In this document: piece after piece, positions 34,552 to 44,276 of the stretch | Numbering within the stretch: the stretch's first letter is position 1 | Layout: every line of letters begins with the position of its first letter | NCBI GenBank assembly: GCA_965202745.1 | Contig: CBDBCB010000018.1 | Location: 377,667-441,666 of the forward strand | DNA length: 64,000 nucleotides | Reading direction: 5' to 3' | DNA from: JACKII01 sp965202745 | GTDB lineage: Bacteria; Pseudomonadota; Alphaproteobacteria; Bin95 | Translations under genes and position numbers: made by a program | Notes under the pieces: model-generated | Told to the model about the DNA's origin: nothing | Seen by the model: only the letters and a program-made list of their open reading frames with translations | The model's database searches: none

Positions 34552-35063
34552 CTAATAATTAGCAAACGTATTCTGATTGCTATTCAAATGCATCACGGCT
34601 TGACGAAGAGAAGCCACGGCCTCTTCTAGCTCCAACAGACGGGCATATATTTGCTCGCCGTGGAAGTTCCGGTGGCAATCGCAATCACTGCACTTATCCG
34701 TGCGCAATACTGCCTCTGCAACCATAACGGCGGCAACTTCCATCGCCAGCGCCAAATGGCATATGCTGTCTTGCGGCACATTCGTGCCTTCCACTTCCGC
34801 GGTTGTTTCCAGCAGATGAGAATAGGCCTTCGAAAGTGGTGGTTTGTGCCCATTCGCAATACAAGCCAGTCAATGGCCAGCGCGTTACGCAAAGATACCT
34901 GATGACGGGAGTCATCCGGATCAGCGTATTTGCGGAGCAGAGATTCCGATTTCCGCATGCCTGCATAGGCTTCAATCGCAGCCGCGGCTTGCGGCAATCC
35001 CAGGTGACGATAGGCTTCGCGCAGACCATGCTCCACAGTCCCCAATTCAACACTCTTGGTCAT
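34552..35063 (-). pseudogene. uncharacterised protein (possible phage-CII-like regulator), one frameshift
   Basis: The frame starts MTKSVELGTVEHGLREAYRH at 35063 and runs through LPQAAAAIEAYAGMRKSESL and LRKYADPDDSRHQVSLRNAL. It shifts near 34852 into KPPLSKAYSHLLETTAEVEG and ends at 34552 after LEEAVASLRQAVMHLNSNQN. The K-ADPDD-H-SLRNALAID segment is reminiscent of phage CII-type regulators, but the match is weak and I would not assign a function. The C-terminal half contains a cysteine/histidine cluster (DKCSDCDCHRNFHGEQ) that could bind metal. The region is AT-richer than its surroundings, consistent with foreign origin. Confidence 0.5.
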
Positions 35064-35333
35064 TGATCACTCCCTTTGACCACCATCAATCAACAGACAA
35101 CATAAGGCGCTTAGTGCCCCCGCCCATTCCGATGGATTTGGGCAACGTTCTAAAGCCCATTGTATGCAATCATTGCCGCCCACCCCCTGATCCAGGTTAA
35201 AAAACTTACATTTTTTGGATTAGGCGCGTTTCTGCCAGAGGCAACGTCGACCACCGGGTAGCGATGATGATTGAGCGGCAAGTAATCCGTTCTATGTTGA
35301 CGGAAAATCTCCAGCATCAGGAAACCGCCTGCC

Positions 35334-37007
35334 ATGTCCGCCCCATCCAATAACATCACCGGCCGCGCCGCCTTCCTCTCCGTCATGAAGGACGAGGGCG
35401 TGAAGCGCATGTTCGGCAATCCCGGCACCACCGAATTGCCGATCATGCACGCGCTGACGGACGAGTCCGAAATCACTTACACCATGGCGCTGCAGGAAAG
35501 CGTGGTGGTCGCCATGGCTGACGGCTATGCGCGCGCGTCTGGCGAGTTGGTGGCCTGCAACGTCCATGTTGCACCGGGCCTCGGCAACGCCATGGGCACG
35601 TTCTTCACCGCTGCCAATTCCGGCACGCCGATGATCCTGACTGCCGGTCAGCAGGAGCAGGGCCACGGCCTGCAGGAGCCCCTGCTCTATGGTCCGCTGG
35701 TGGAAATGGCGGTGCCAGTGGCCAAGTGGTCCACCGAAATTACCTTGCTGGAGGACTTGCCCCGCGTGCTGCACCGTGCGGCCAAGATCGCGACGACGCC
35801 GCCGACCGGCCCCGTGTTCATCTCCCTGCCTGGTGATATTCTGAACGCCGACGCGCCACTCGACCTGGGCAAGGCAACCCGCGTGGATACCAAGGTCCGG
35901 CCGGTTGATTCCGCGCTCGAAGCGTTGGCCGAACGCTTGTTGCAGGCCAAGAACCCGGTGATCATCGCCGGTACGGAAATGGTCGCCTCCGATGCCTTTG
36001 ACGAGGCCGTCGCCTTTGTCGATGCCCTGGGTGCTACCGTATATCAGCAGACGGTGGCCAGCGGCGCGCATTTCCCCAGCAAGCACCCGGCCTTCATCCG
36101 CTGCCTGGGCCGCTCCCAGCCGGAAGTGCGCAAGGCGATGGAGCCGCACGACATGCTGATCTGCCTGGGTGCCGACGTTTTGCGCATGTCGGTCTACTCC
36201 CCCGTCGATCCGCTGCCGGAGGGGATGCCGGTCATCCAGATCGGCCTGAACGACTGGGAGATGGGCAAGAACTACGCCGCCGAGATCGCGCTCCGCGCTG
36301 ACCTGAAAGAGACCTTAGCCGCCTTGACGCCGGTGTTGAAAGCCAAGGGCGGCGCTGCGCACGCGGAGACCGCCGCCAAGCGCATCGCGGCACTGGCCGA
36401 CAGCAACTGGACCGCCAATCGCGCCAAGCGCCGGGCGGCAACCGAGGAAAAGGGCGCGGGCGAGCCGCTCAACGGCGAATGGCTGATGATGCGCATGAGC
36501 GACTTGGCCCCCCGCGACGTGATCGTGGTGGATGAGGGCGTCACCACTGCCGCCATGCTGAACGCCCACTTCCCCTACGTGGACCGGCACAGCTATTTCG
36601 GCAACGTTTCCGGCGGCATCGGCTGGGGCATCGCTGCCGCGGTCGGCGTGCAGATGGCTAAGCCCGAGCGGCGGGTGGTGGCCGTGATCGGCGACGGAAG
36701 CGCGCAATACTCTATCCAGGCTTTATGGACCGCAGCCAACTCCAAGACGCCGGTGGTGTTCGTGATCTGCAATAATGCGGGTTACACGATCATCAAGCAG
36801 CGGCTGACTCTGTTCCATGGGAACGAGGAATATATCGGCATGGACTTCCACAATCCCTCCATCAACGCCAGCAAACTGGCAGAGGGCTACGGCATGGACT
36901 CCGTCCGTGTCGCCACCGGCGAGGCATTCGAGGAAGCCTTCACCAAGGCGCTCGCCAAGACCGACGGCCCGACCCTGATCGAAGCCATTGTGCACGCTGA
37001 TTACTAA
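35334..37007 (+). CDS. ThDP-dependent benzoylformate-decarboxylase-like enzyme
   Basis: A 557-aa thiamine-diphosphate enzyme with the three usual domains. The N-terminal PYR domain has MFGNPGTTELPIMHAL (the GNPGTTELP signature of benzoylformate-decarboxylase-like members) and the catalytic Glu in MALQESVVVAMADGYARAS. The central domain has KNPVIIAGTEMVASDAFDEA. The C-terminal PP domain has VIGDGSAQYSIQALWTAANS through NNAGYTI, the GDG-N-N ThDP/Mg motif. It probably decarboxylates a 2-oxo acid. It is followed 24 bp later by the carboxymuconolactone-decarboxylase-like gene, suggesting an aromatic-acid operon. Confidence 0.88.
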   Translation: MSAPSNNITGRAAFLSVMKDEGVKRMFGNPGTTELPIMHALTDESEITYTMALQESVVVAMADGYARASGELVACNVHVAPGLGNAMGTFFTAANSGTPMILTAGQQEQGHGLQEPLLYGPLVEMAVPVAKWSTEITLLEDLPRVLHRAAKIATTPPTGPVFISLPGDILNADAPLDLGKATRVDTKVRPVDSALEALAERLLQAKNPVIIAGTEMVASDAFDEAVAFVDALGATVYQQTVASGAHFPSKHPAFIRCLGRSQPEVRKAMEPHDMLICLGADVLRMSVYSPVDPLPEGMPVIQIGLNDWEMGKNYAAEIALRADLKETLAALTPVLKAKGGAAHAETAAKRIAALADSNWTANRAKRRAATEEKGAGEPLNGEWLMMRMSDLAPRDVIVVDEGVTTAAMLNAHFPYVDRHSYFGNVSGGIGWGIAAAVGVQMAKPERRVVAVIGDGSAQYSIQALWTAANSKTPVVFVICNNAGYTIIKQRLTLFHGNEEYIGMDFHNPSINASKLAEGYGMDSVRVATGEAFEEAFTKALAKTDGPTLIEAIVHADY

Positions 37008-37031
37008 GCTGCCGATTGAAGGAAGCGCACA

Positions 37032-38201
37032 ATGACCGCCCCCTATCGCCTCTCCACGCCCCGCGTCACCCCGCTCACCGCTGAGGAATTGCAGCCCGAC
37101 ATCCGGGAAATGCTGCTGCGGCCCGGCGGGTTCGAGCACGGCAAGCTGCTGAATGTGTTCGCGACACTCTCCCGCAATCCCAATCTGGTGAAACGGTGGA
37201 GCCCGCTGGCGAACCACCTGCTGTTCAAGTCCTCCCTGCCGCCCCGCGAGCGGGAACTGGTCATCATGCGCGCCGGCTGGATGGCCGGCAGTCCCTATGA
37301 GTGGGGTCAGCATGTGCAAATTGCCCGCGATCAGTGCGGCTTCTCAGAGGCCGGCTTCCGGGCCATCACCGTTGGCTCCACCGACCCGCATTGGTCGTCG
37401 CCGGGCGAGAAGGTTCTGCTGCAGATGGCGGAACAATTGTATGTGCAGCAATTTATCGAAGATGATGTCTGGGCCGCCCTGAACCAGCATTTCTCCGAAA
37501 AGCAGATCGTCGACGCCATCTTCACCGCCTGCAACTACACCACGCTGGCGCTGAACGTGATGGGCGTGACCTTGGATGATAGCTGGGACATGCCAGATCC
37601 GTCCCTGCCGGTGAACACCCAATTCCCGGCCGACACCCTGCCCAGCATGGCTATCAAGCGCTCAGCGCCCCGCCTCGCCCCGCTGCCCATCGAGCAGTTC
37701 GATGAAAAGGGCCTGGAGCTTTGGAACAAGGCGCGCGGGCATCTGGACCAAATCAACGTTATCCAGACCATAATGCACCACCCAGACCTGCTGCGCCGCT
37801 GGATGCCGTTCTTCAGCCATTGCCTGCACAAGTGCGAAATCAGCCTGCGGGAGCGCGAGATCGTGATGTTGCGCATCGGGCGGCTCTGCGGCTCCGGCTA
37901 TGAGTGGGCGCAGCACAAGCCTATCGCCATGGAGCGCGGCCTGTCCGAAGCTGAAGTGGCGGCTGTCGCCGACGGCACGCTCGGCGGCAAGGAAGGGTTG
38001 CTGATCGAGGCGGTCAACCAGCTGCACCGTACCAGCATGATTGACGACGATCTTTGGGGCCGGTTAAGCGCCGCCTACTCCGTGCCGCAGATCCTGGACG
38101 TGATCTTCGTCATAGGCCAGTACCGCATGGTTAGCTGCGTGCTGAACTCGCTCGCGATGCAGCTAGACGACTACCTCGTGCCGTACAACGAGGCGGCGTA
38201 G
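37032..38201 (+). CDS. double-domain carboxymuconolactone decarboxylase (AhpD-fold) protein
   Basis: A 389-aa protein made of two AhpD-like domains in tandem. Each has the same core: RERELVIMRAGWMAGSPYEW with GQH in the first half (~residues 70-95) and REREIVMLRIGRLCGSGYEW with AQH in the second (~270-295). Each continues with an acidic helix and an IVDAIF / ILDVIF helix. There is no AhpD-type CxxC, so a peroxidase role is unlikely; the conserved E-H pair fits the decarboxylase/lactonase-like branch. It lies 24 bp after the ThDP enzyme, presumably in one operon. Confidence 0.85.
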   Translation: MTAPYRLSTPRVTPLTAEELQPDIREMLLRPGGFEHGKLLNVFATLSRNPNLVKRWSPLANHLLFKSSLPPRERELVIMRAGWMAGSPYEWGQHVQIARDQCGFSEAGFRAITVGSTDPHWSSPGEKVLLQMAEQLYVQQFIEDDVWAALNQHFSEKQIVDAIFTACNYTTLALNVMGVTLDDSWDMPDPSLPVNTQFPADTLPSMAIKRSAPRLAPLPIEQFDEKGLELWNKARGHLDQINVIQTIMHHPDLLRRWMPFFSHCLHKCEISLREREIVMLRIGRLCGSGYEWAQHKPIAMERGLSEAEVAAVADGTLGGKEGLLIEAVNQLHRTSMIDDDLWGRLSAAYSVPQILDVIFVIGQYRMVSCVLNSLAMQLDDYLVPYNEAA

Positions 38202-38221
38202 GCGTTCCCCGCCGCCGCCTG

Positions 38222-39391
38222 CTACCGTTGCCCCATGCACATGATCGCCAGAGCAACGGTCTTGGCACGCGGCACCATTGTGTCGAGGCGCATGAATTCC
38301 TCCGGCGTATGTGCCCGCCCGCCGACAGGGCCGGTGGCGCAGACCGTCGGCGCGCCAACCTGAGCGGTAAAGCCGGAATCTGCGGAACCGCCGGAGAACT
38401 CGCCGCCGATGGTCAGGCCTGCCTCTTTTCCGCATTCGACATAAAGGTCGAACACTTCTTTGCTTTCTGCTGATTGGGTCAGCGGCAGGAAACCGCGGCT
38501 TTCGGTGATCTCTGTCGCGGTGCCGGGGACGTATGCGGTCTCCAGGATCTTGGTCACTTTCTCCCAAACCGCATCGCGGACTTCCATGATCTTGAAGCGG
38601 ATATCCACCTCGCCCGCCGCGTGCGGGGCGACCATGTTCACGGCGCTGCCGCCGCTGACGATGCCCACATTGACCGTGGTCCCGACCTCGTAGTCGGTGA
38701 GCTTGTGCAGTTCGGTGATCTTCGCCGCCAGCTCGCCGATAGCGCTGATGCCTTTCTCGTGCTGGCCGCCGGAATGGGCGGGCACGCCGGTCACCTGGAA
38801 CTTGAAGAAGCTCGCGCCCTTGCGTCCGGTCACGACATTGCCGCTCTCGCGCCCTGGCTCCGCATTGAAGACGACGCGGGCGGTACGGGCCTCGTTTTCG
38901 ATAACGGGGCGTGAAGAGGGCGAGGCGATTTCCTCGTCGGAGGTATAGAGGCCCAACAGCGGATAGGGCGCACCGCCGAACCGCTTGAACGCCGCCAACA
39001 CGAAGGCGTTCATCACCAGGCCGGCCTTCATGTCGGCGACACCTGGGCCATAGGCGATGTCGCCATCGACGGTGAAGGGGCGGCGCGTGGCTTCTCCATC
39101 GGGAAAGACCGTGTCGCGGTGGCCCATGAGCATGATCGCCCGGTTGCCTTCGCCGCCGCTCACATGGGCGCGGATGCAGTCGCCGAAATCGCCATGCGGC
39201 ACCCGGTCCGTGGGGATATTTTCAGCCTCGAACCAGTCCTCTATCGCGCGTCCGACGGCGTCCACACCCGCCTTGTTGTAGGAGCCAGAGTCGATGTTGA
39301 CGAGCTTCTCCAGCAGCGCCGTCATCGCAGGCCGTTGCTGGTCGAGCCATTCGAGGATGGCTGTCTGGCTGTCGCCGTTGGGGGATGTCAT
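38222..39391 (-). CDS. M20-family metallopeptidase (carboxypeptidase G2-like)
   Basis: A 389-aa di-zinc peptidase. The metal ligands fall in IMLMGHRDTVFPDGEA (His, and the adjacent Asp as catalytic helper), GPGVADMKAGLVMNA (bridging Asp), LYTSDEEIASPSSRP (catalytic Glu-Glu) and VFNAEPGRESGNVV (Asp/Glu ligand). The dimerisation 'lid' domain is present between, with TGVPAHSGGQHEKGISAIGE. Substrates in this branch are acylated amino acids or small peptides ending in glutamate. It is convergent with the preceding gene; IS481 copy B sits about 30 bp upstream of its start and may have displaced its promoter. Confidence 0.88.
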   Translation of the reverse strand: MTSPNGDSQTAILEWLDQQRPAMTALLEKLVNIDSGSYNKAGVDAVGRAIEDWFEAENIPTDRVPHGDFGDCIRAHVSGGEGNRAIMLMGHRDTVFPDGEATRRPFTVDGDIAYGPGVADMKAGLVMNAFVLAAFKRFGGAPYPLLGLYTSDEEIASPSSRPVIENEARTARVVFNAEPGRESGNVVTGRKGASFFKFQVTGVPAHSGGQHEKGISAIGELAAKITELHKLTDYEVGTTVNVGIVSGGSAVNMVAPHAAGEVDIRFKIMEVRDAVWEKVTKILETAYVPGTATEITESRGFLPLTQSAESKEVFDLYVECGKEAGLTIGGEFSGGSADSGFTAQVGAPTVCATGPVGGRAHTPEEFMRLDTMVPRAKTVALAIMCMGQR

Positions 39392-39417
39392 CGAAATATT
39401 CTCTCTTGGTTAGTTAC

Positions 39418-40179
39418 TTAGCTATCACATCCTGGAAGGTAATATGACTGTTTCCTGACCAGCTCTAGTTTGAGTTTTCGCCATCCCTTCAGTGCCTGCA
39501 AGGGCGTCTTGCTGCCCAGGGCTGATTGCGGCAGCGGCTGGGTGTAAAGCCAGACATAGCGAAGCAGCGTGGCTTCCAGAACCTCGCCGGATCGGAAGGG
39601 ATGGCTCTGCAGAACCTCTTCGATGCGGCCATTGAACCGTTCGACCATACCGTTGGTCTGAGGTGACCTAGGCGGCGTCAGGCGATGATCGATATCGAGG
39701 GCGGCGCCCAGCGTGTCGCATTCATGCGCGCCTGTTGCGGCGCGCTGGCGCAGACTGAAGAGGCGATCCGTGAACTCTTTTCCATTATCCGGGAGTATGG
39801 GGCGGATCCGCATCGGGCAGGCGCGCTCCAGGGCGCGCAGGGGCCCCACGCCATGCCGACGCAAGCAGCGGTCAAGGCCAGAGCGGGAGGCATTCGGGTT
39901 CAAGAACTCGCGCACCACCGCCAGCAGATCATCCAGCGAGACCAAAAGCGTCTTGCGGAGGGCCACCGCGACAGCTTCCTGCGCTGGCGTCAACGTCGTC
40001 TGAAGGCGATGGGGCGTGTGGCTGCGATCCTCCACGCTGGCACGCTGGCGCCATTTCCATACGGTCTGTTCCGTGGTCCCGTGACGCTCGGCAAGAACCC
40101 ACGCAGGGTCGTCACTGGCCTGTATGGCCGCCCTGATCTTCGGTGGCGTCGTCGCCTGACTGTGAAGCTTGATCACCAT
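39418..40179 (-). pseudogene. IS481-family transposase, copy B, catalytic core deleted
   Basis: A 253-aa open frame from MVIKLHSQATTPPKIRAAIQ to YYLPGCDS. Seventy codons are missing in frame after GVGPLRAL, which removes the segment with the first catalytic Asp (IDLKYLPPMADESRRRYLFV in copy A). The second Asp (LPDNGKEFTDR), the segment lost in A (FSLRQRAATGAHECDTLGAA) and the Glu (QTNGMVERFNGRIEEV) remain. An undeleted parent would be about 323 aa, normal for the family. The frame is open but the protein cannot be catalytic. Confidence 0.88.
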
Positions 40180-40271
40180 GTCGCTCTCCCATCCCGCGCC
40201 TCGGTCAAAACACAGCGTGCCATGAAAAACGCAGAGCGACGAGGGGCTATCCGATCAGCCAAGATGGAACA
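39423..40271 (-). mobile_element. IS481-family element, copy B (849 bp, internally deleted)
   Basis: Copy B matches copy A (9457-10451) nearly base for base across both ends, with the right end TGTTCCATCTTGG read inward and the left end TATCACATCCTGG. It lacks a 210-bp segment that A keeps, lost between two copies of CAGGGCGCGCAG (A coordinates 9799-9810 and 10009-10020), and keeps the 81 bp that A lost. An undeleted ancestor would be 1059 bp. It separates the M20 gene from an ABC permease fragment. Confidence 0.88.
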
Positions 40272-40272
40272 A

Positions 40273-40458
40273 CTACCGTCTTAACCGCGGGTTCAGCACG
40301 TCGCGCAACTGGTCGCCGATCAGGTTGATCGAGACAATGGTCACCAGCAACGCAATTCCTGGGAAGAAGCTTATCCAGTACTTGCCCGTCAGCATGTAGT
40401 CGAAGCCATTGGCGATCAGCAGTCCTAGCGAGGGGATCGTCAAGTTGTTGACCACAAT
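40273..40458 (-). pseudogene. C-terminal fragment of a dipeptide/oligopeptide-type ABC permease
   Basis: About 60 residues remain: IVVNNLTIPSLGLLIANGFD, YMLTGKYWISFFPGIALLVT and IVSINLIGDQLRDVLNPRLR. This is the typical end of a DppC/OppC-type inner-membrane permease (FFPG-N-L-GD-LRD-L-P-R). The 5' part is gone: the IS6-family element begins close to 40460. The 3' end abuts IS481 copy B, whose insertion is only a few bases past the stop. No other subunit of such a transporter is in the window. Confidence 0.8.
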
Positions 40459-40482
40459 CCCAATTGCCCGTAACGCCTGACG

Positions 40483-41201
40483 ATGATCAGCCAGATTTCC
40501 CAACCTCGCCTAAAAGGCTACCGCTTCCCGCGTTCCATCATTTCTTACGCGGGCTCGGCATACCATCGCTTTGCACTCAGTCTGCGCGACGTTGAGGATT
40601 TGCTTGCTGAACGAGGCATCAAGGTGAGTTACGAGACAATCCGTTCATGGGTCAGAAAATTCGGAACTCAGATTGCGAAGCATGTCAGGGCTGCGCGTCA
40701 ACAGCCCTCGGATAAATGGCATCTGGATGAAGGGGTGATCATCATCCGCGGTGTGAAGCATTGGCTGTGGCGCGCCGTTGCCGGCAACGGCGAAGTTCTC
40801 GACATCCTGGTGCAATCACGCCGAAATGCGCGGGCTGCAAAGCGGTTCATTGCCAGGTTGGTAGCCCGCTGGGGGACGCCCCGAGTCATAGTGGCGGACT
40901 GACGGACAAGCTGCGCCGCTACGGTGCCGCCCTGCGCAAACGCGCGTTGGAAGTGGATCACCGAGCGCATAAAGGGATAAACAATCGTATCGAAGGATCG
41001 CACAGACCAACACGGAAACAAGAAAAAATACAGGGCCGTTTCAAGTCAGCCCGTCAGGCGCAGAGATTTCTGGCCGCCCATGATGAAACCGCAAACCTGT
41101 TCCGCCCACGTCGCCACAAAATGACTGCCTCCGCCTATCGCCAGAAACGAGCCGCCGCATTTCACCAATGGAACGAATGCGCCATCGAACTGGCCGCTTG
41201 A
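40483..41201 (+). pseudogene. IS6-family transposase, frameshifted by an 8-bp insertion
   Basis: The N-terminal part reads RFALSLRDVEDLLAERGIKV, SYETIRSWVRKFG and WHLDEGVIIIRGVKHWLWRA, the IS6 signature with the first Asp of DDE. It ends PRVIVAD at about 40899, followed by TGACGGAC, an imperfect 8-bp duplication that creates a stop. Removing it restores the normal KLRRYGAALRKRALEVDHRA, NNRIEGSHRPTRKQEKIQGR (with the Glu) and LFRPRRHKMTASAYRQKRA to the stop at 41201. The element's exact ends are not clear. It truncates an ABC permease gene on the left and an alpha/beta hydrolase gene on the right. Confidence 0.85.
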
Positions 41202-41223
41202 AGAGCCTCAAGTCGGCAGTTTC

Positions 41224-41522
41224 TTAGGCGCTGAAGACAACGTGACAATGCCCTCGCAGGTCCAGCTTCTCCATCACGTCCAAATAAAAGAACGCCAGGT
41301 CGGTGGTGTGGTCGAGCCAGTCCGGCGTTTCCGCGGAGTCCCAACCGGGATGCTCCGGCGAAATCAGGTCCACGCTTTCAGCCAGCTTCTCATGCCACGG
41401 TGTCCATCCGCTGGATCCGCCTGCGTTGTGCAGAAACAGGACGGTCGGGCCGGAACCCGCCCGGCGATAGGGCAGCTGGAAGCGCGCATGTCCAGATTTT
41501 GGGTTTCGGGTTGAGCGGCCAT
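41224..41522 (-). pseudogene. N-terminal fragment of an alpha/beta hydrolase
   Basis: Starting MAAQPETQNLDMR at 41522, a one-base shift near 41487 leads into FQLPYRRAGSGPTVLFLHNA and GGSSGWTPWHEKLAESVDLI, followed by HTTDLAFFYLDVMEKLDLRG. This is the N-terminal third of an alpha/beta hydrolase up to just before the nucleophile elbow. The sequence stops at HVVFSA, where the family would continue HVVGxSxGG, so the catalytic Ser is lost at the junction with the IS6 region. It is divergent from the HpaB-like gene. Confidence 0.75.
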
Positions 41523-41663
41523 GGTTCCTCCGGACAGATTTACGTTGCTTATTGGCCCTTAGTCTAAGACCGAACATCGCCAGCGACCAAGCATCATGCT
41601 TCGTGCCCCCGCCGATGCCGGTTATGCTGCCAACCAAAGCCCTACGACCAAAGGAAATACCTC

Positions 41664-43199
41664 ATGCGCCCCGAAGACATCCTGCAAGGCAAGAACCGCC
41701 CCTTCACTGGCGCAGAATTTCTGGAAAGCCTGCGTGACGGGCGGGAAGTCTGGCTCTACGGCGACAGGGTGGACGATGTCACTACCCACCCGGCCTTCGC
41801 CAACGCCGCCCGTTCGCTCGCCAGGCTCTACGACGCGCTGCATGACGAGAAAACCAAATCCATCCTGACCCGCGAAACCGATACTGGCTCCGGCGGCTAC
41901 ACGCACAAGTTCTTCCGCGCCGCGCAATCTGGCGACGACCTGCTCGGCCAGAAAGACGCCATTAAGGAATGGGCCAAGCTTTCCTATGGCTGGCAGGGCC
42001 GCAGCCCCGATTACAAGGCGAGCTTCCTGTCCACGTTGGGGCCGAACGCCGAATTCTACGGCCCCTGGGCGGACAATGCCCGCGCCTGGTACAAGCGCGC
42101 CCAGGAAAGCGTGCTGTTCATGAACCACGCCATCGTCAACCCGCCCATCGACCGCCACAAAAAGGCGGACGACGTGAAGGATGTCTATGTCACCATCGAC
42201 AAGGAATCCGACGCTGGCATCTACCTCTCCGGCGCGAAAGTGGTGGCGACCGGCTCGGCGCTGACCCACTACAACTTCCTCGGCCAGAACCTGTCGGCGG
42301 AGATCACGGATACAGACCTCGCCACCATGTTCATCGCGCCGATGAACACGCCGGGCGTCAAGCTGATCTGCCGCCCGTCCTATGAATTGGCGGCCAAGAC
42401 CATGGGCACGCCGTTCGACTATCCCTTGTCGAGCCGCTTCGACGAGAACGATGCCATCATCATCTTCGACAACGCCTTCATCCCGTGGGAGAACGTGCTG
42501 GTCCACCGGGACCTGGACATGCTGATGAAGTTCTATCCGTTCTCGGGCTTCTTCAACGGTTTCACCTTCCAGGCCTGCATCCGCATGGGCGTAAAACTGG
42601 ACTTCCTGACCGGACTGATCTGGAAGGCGCTGCGGTGCACCGGCTCCAGCGAAAGCGCGGGTGCGAAGGTGCAGATGGGCGAGATCGTCGCCTACCGCAA
42701 CATGATGTGGGGCCTCGCCGAGAGCATGGCCGCAACGCCTCAGCCCTGGAAGAACGGCCACGTGCTGCCGAATGCCCGCAGCGGCGCTGCCTATCGCGTG
42801 CTCTCGCCGGAGATCTATCCGAAGATCCTCAACATCGCGAACAAGATCCTGGCGAGCGGCCTGATCTACCTGCCCTCATCCAGCAAGGACTTCGGCAACC
42901 CGACCGTTGACGCCTACCTGAAGCAATACGTCCGCGGCAGCTTCGGCATCGAGTACAAGGAGCGGATCAAGACGTTGAAATTGCTCTGGGACGCCGCCGG
43001 CACCGAGTTCGGCGGCCGGCACGAGCTTTACGAGATCAACTACGCCGGCAACTGGGAAATGACCCGCAGCCAAACCCTGACCCAAAGCCAGAGCAACGGC
43101 GTCATGGACGAATGCATCGCGCTAGCCGACCAATGCATGAGCGAGTACGACGAGAACGGCTGGCTGATGGAAGGGTTCAGCAATGGCGGCGAGGGGTAG
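41664..43199 (+). CDS. 4-hydroxyphenylacetate 3-monooxygenase (HpaB)-family flavoprotein
   Basis: A 511-aa FADH2-using aromatic hydroxylase of the HpaB family. It begins MRPEDILQGKNRPFTGAEFL, has WLYGDRVDDVTTHPAFANAA and SVLFMNHAIVNPPIDRHKKA (the family's N-terminal and HPxxNPPxxR-like segments). It continues with GIYLSGAKVVATGSALTHYN and RFDENDAIIIFDNAFIPWEN, and ends with a four-helix region (GRHELYEINYAGNWE). Such enzymes need a separate flavin reductase (HpaC), which is not present here. Homologs also act on halophenols and chromophore precursors, so the substrate is open. The frame is intact. Confidence 0.88.
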   Translation: MRPEDILQGKNRPFTGAEFLESLRDGREVWLYGDRVDDVTTHPAFANAARSLARLYDALHDEKTKSILTRETDTGSGGYTHKFFRAAQSGDDLLGQKDAIKEWAKLSYGWQGRSPDYKASFLSTLGPNAEFYGPWADNARAWYKRAQESVLFMNHAIVNPPIDRHKKADDVKDVYVTIDKESDAGIYLSGAKVVATGSALTHYNFLGQNLSAEITDTDLATMFIAPMNTPGVKLICRPSYELAAKTMGTPFDYPLSSRFDENDAIIIFDNAFIPWENVLVHRDLDMLMKFYPFSGFFNGFTFQACIRMGVKLDFLTGLIWKALRCTGSSESAGAKVQMGEIVAYRNMMWGLAESMAATPQPWKNGHVLPNARSGAAYRVLSPEIYPKILNIANKILASGLIYLPSSSKDFGNPTVDAYLKQYVRGSFGIEYKERIKTLKLLWDAAGTEFGGRHELYEINYAGNWEMTRSQTLTQSQSNGVMDECIALADQCMSEYDENGWLMEGFSNGGEG

Positions 43200-43274
43200 C
43201 TTCGTACCTACACCCCGCCTGCACCCTAACCCACCCTTCACTCTGAGCACCGCAACGAGAAAAGCAGAAAGACC

Positions 43275-44186
43275 ATGACCGTCATCGTCTTCGGCTCTAT
43301 CAATCTGGATATCGCGCTGGGCGTGGACCATCTGCCGGTACCGGGCGAGACCGTGCTCACCGGCGGGTATCAGGTCGTGCCAGGCGGCAATCAGGCAGTG
43401 GCGGCGGCCAAACTTGGCGCGGACGTCCGGATGGTCGGCGCTGTTGGCGACGATGCCTAGGCCGCCATTCCAATGGAGGCGATGGAGGCCGCCGGTGTGG
43501 ATACCCACGACGTGCGTATCGCGGACAAACCTACCGGCCTCGCCTCGGTCATGGTCGCGGACGATGGCGAGAACGCCATCATTGTCGCCAGCGGTGCGAA
43601 CCGGGCGGTGCTGGCCTCGCAGCTCAACGACATCCGCGCGGGCGACGTGCTGGTCTGCCAGATGGAAGTGCTGTTCGAGGAAACCGCCGAGGCATTGCTG
43701 AAGGCTAAGGCGGCCGGTGCGGTAACGGTGCTGAACCTCGCGCCCTTCGGCGAGTTGCCCGCACGGGCCTGGGACGCAGTGGACTACTGGCTGGTGAACG
43801 AGTTGGAGGGCAAAGCGCTGGCCGAACAAATCGGCCTGATGGCCGTGGTGGAGCCCGCAGCGCTTGCCGAGCATCTGGCGGAGCGCCTTAAGGCGACCGT
43901 CATCATGACGCTCGGTGGCAACGGAGCCGTCGCGGTCGAGGCTGACGGAACCGTCTGGCGCGTACCGGCTTTACCGGTCCAGGTAGTGGATGCCACCGGC
44001 GCAGACGATGCTTTCACCGGCGGATTTGCAACTTCCCTTGCCAAGGGAGACTCCTTGCCGGATGCGCTAAAGCTGGCGGCTGTAGCGGGCGGCCTCGCCT
44101 GCACCGGCTTCGGTGCACAGGCAGGGCTGTCTCCGGGAATTGATGTTCACGCAATCACGGCCAACATCACCGTAGAGGTTCTCTAG
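43275..44186 (+). pseudogene. ribokinase-like (PfkB) sugar kinase with an amber codon
   Basis: The frame reads MTVIVFGSINLDIALGVDHL, PVPGETVLTGGYQVVPGGNQ and AVAAAKLGADVRMVGAVGDD-A, then TAG (43458-43460), then AAIPMEAMEAAGVDTHDVRI to the stop at 44186. It is a PfkB-family kinase of about 303 aa. CAG to TAG is the simplest origin of the stop. The anion-hole motif near the C-terminus, normally D-x-T-GAGD-x-F-x-G, reads DATGADDAFTGGF, so one glycine has become Asp. That is a second lesion at the active site, which argues for real decay rather than a sequencing error. Confidence 0.85.
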
Positions 44187-44276
44187 AGCAGATCCCCGCA
44201 AGAAACGGGCTGCGCGTCTGTCGGATGTCGGGCACCATACAGGTCCGTAGAACCGAGTGATCCACGAGTGCCCCGC

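Noticed and set aside
43458..43460. TAG as a sense codon (amber reassignment or pyrrolysine), prompted by TAG inside the UGSC, ribokinase, DUF1028 and IS481-type genes
   Set aside because: Many clearly intact genes here end in TAG (epimerase, VOC protein, flavoprotein, HpaB-like, crotonase), no pyl genes are seen, and the affected genes usually have other lesions. C-to-T changes at CAG explain most cases.
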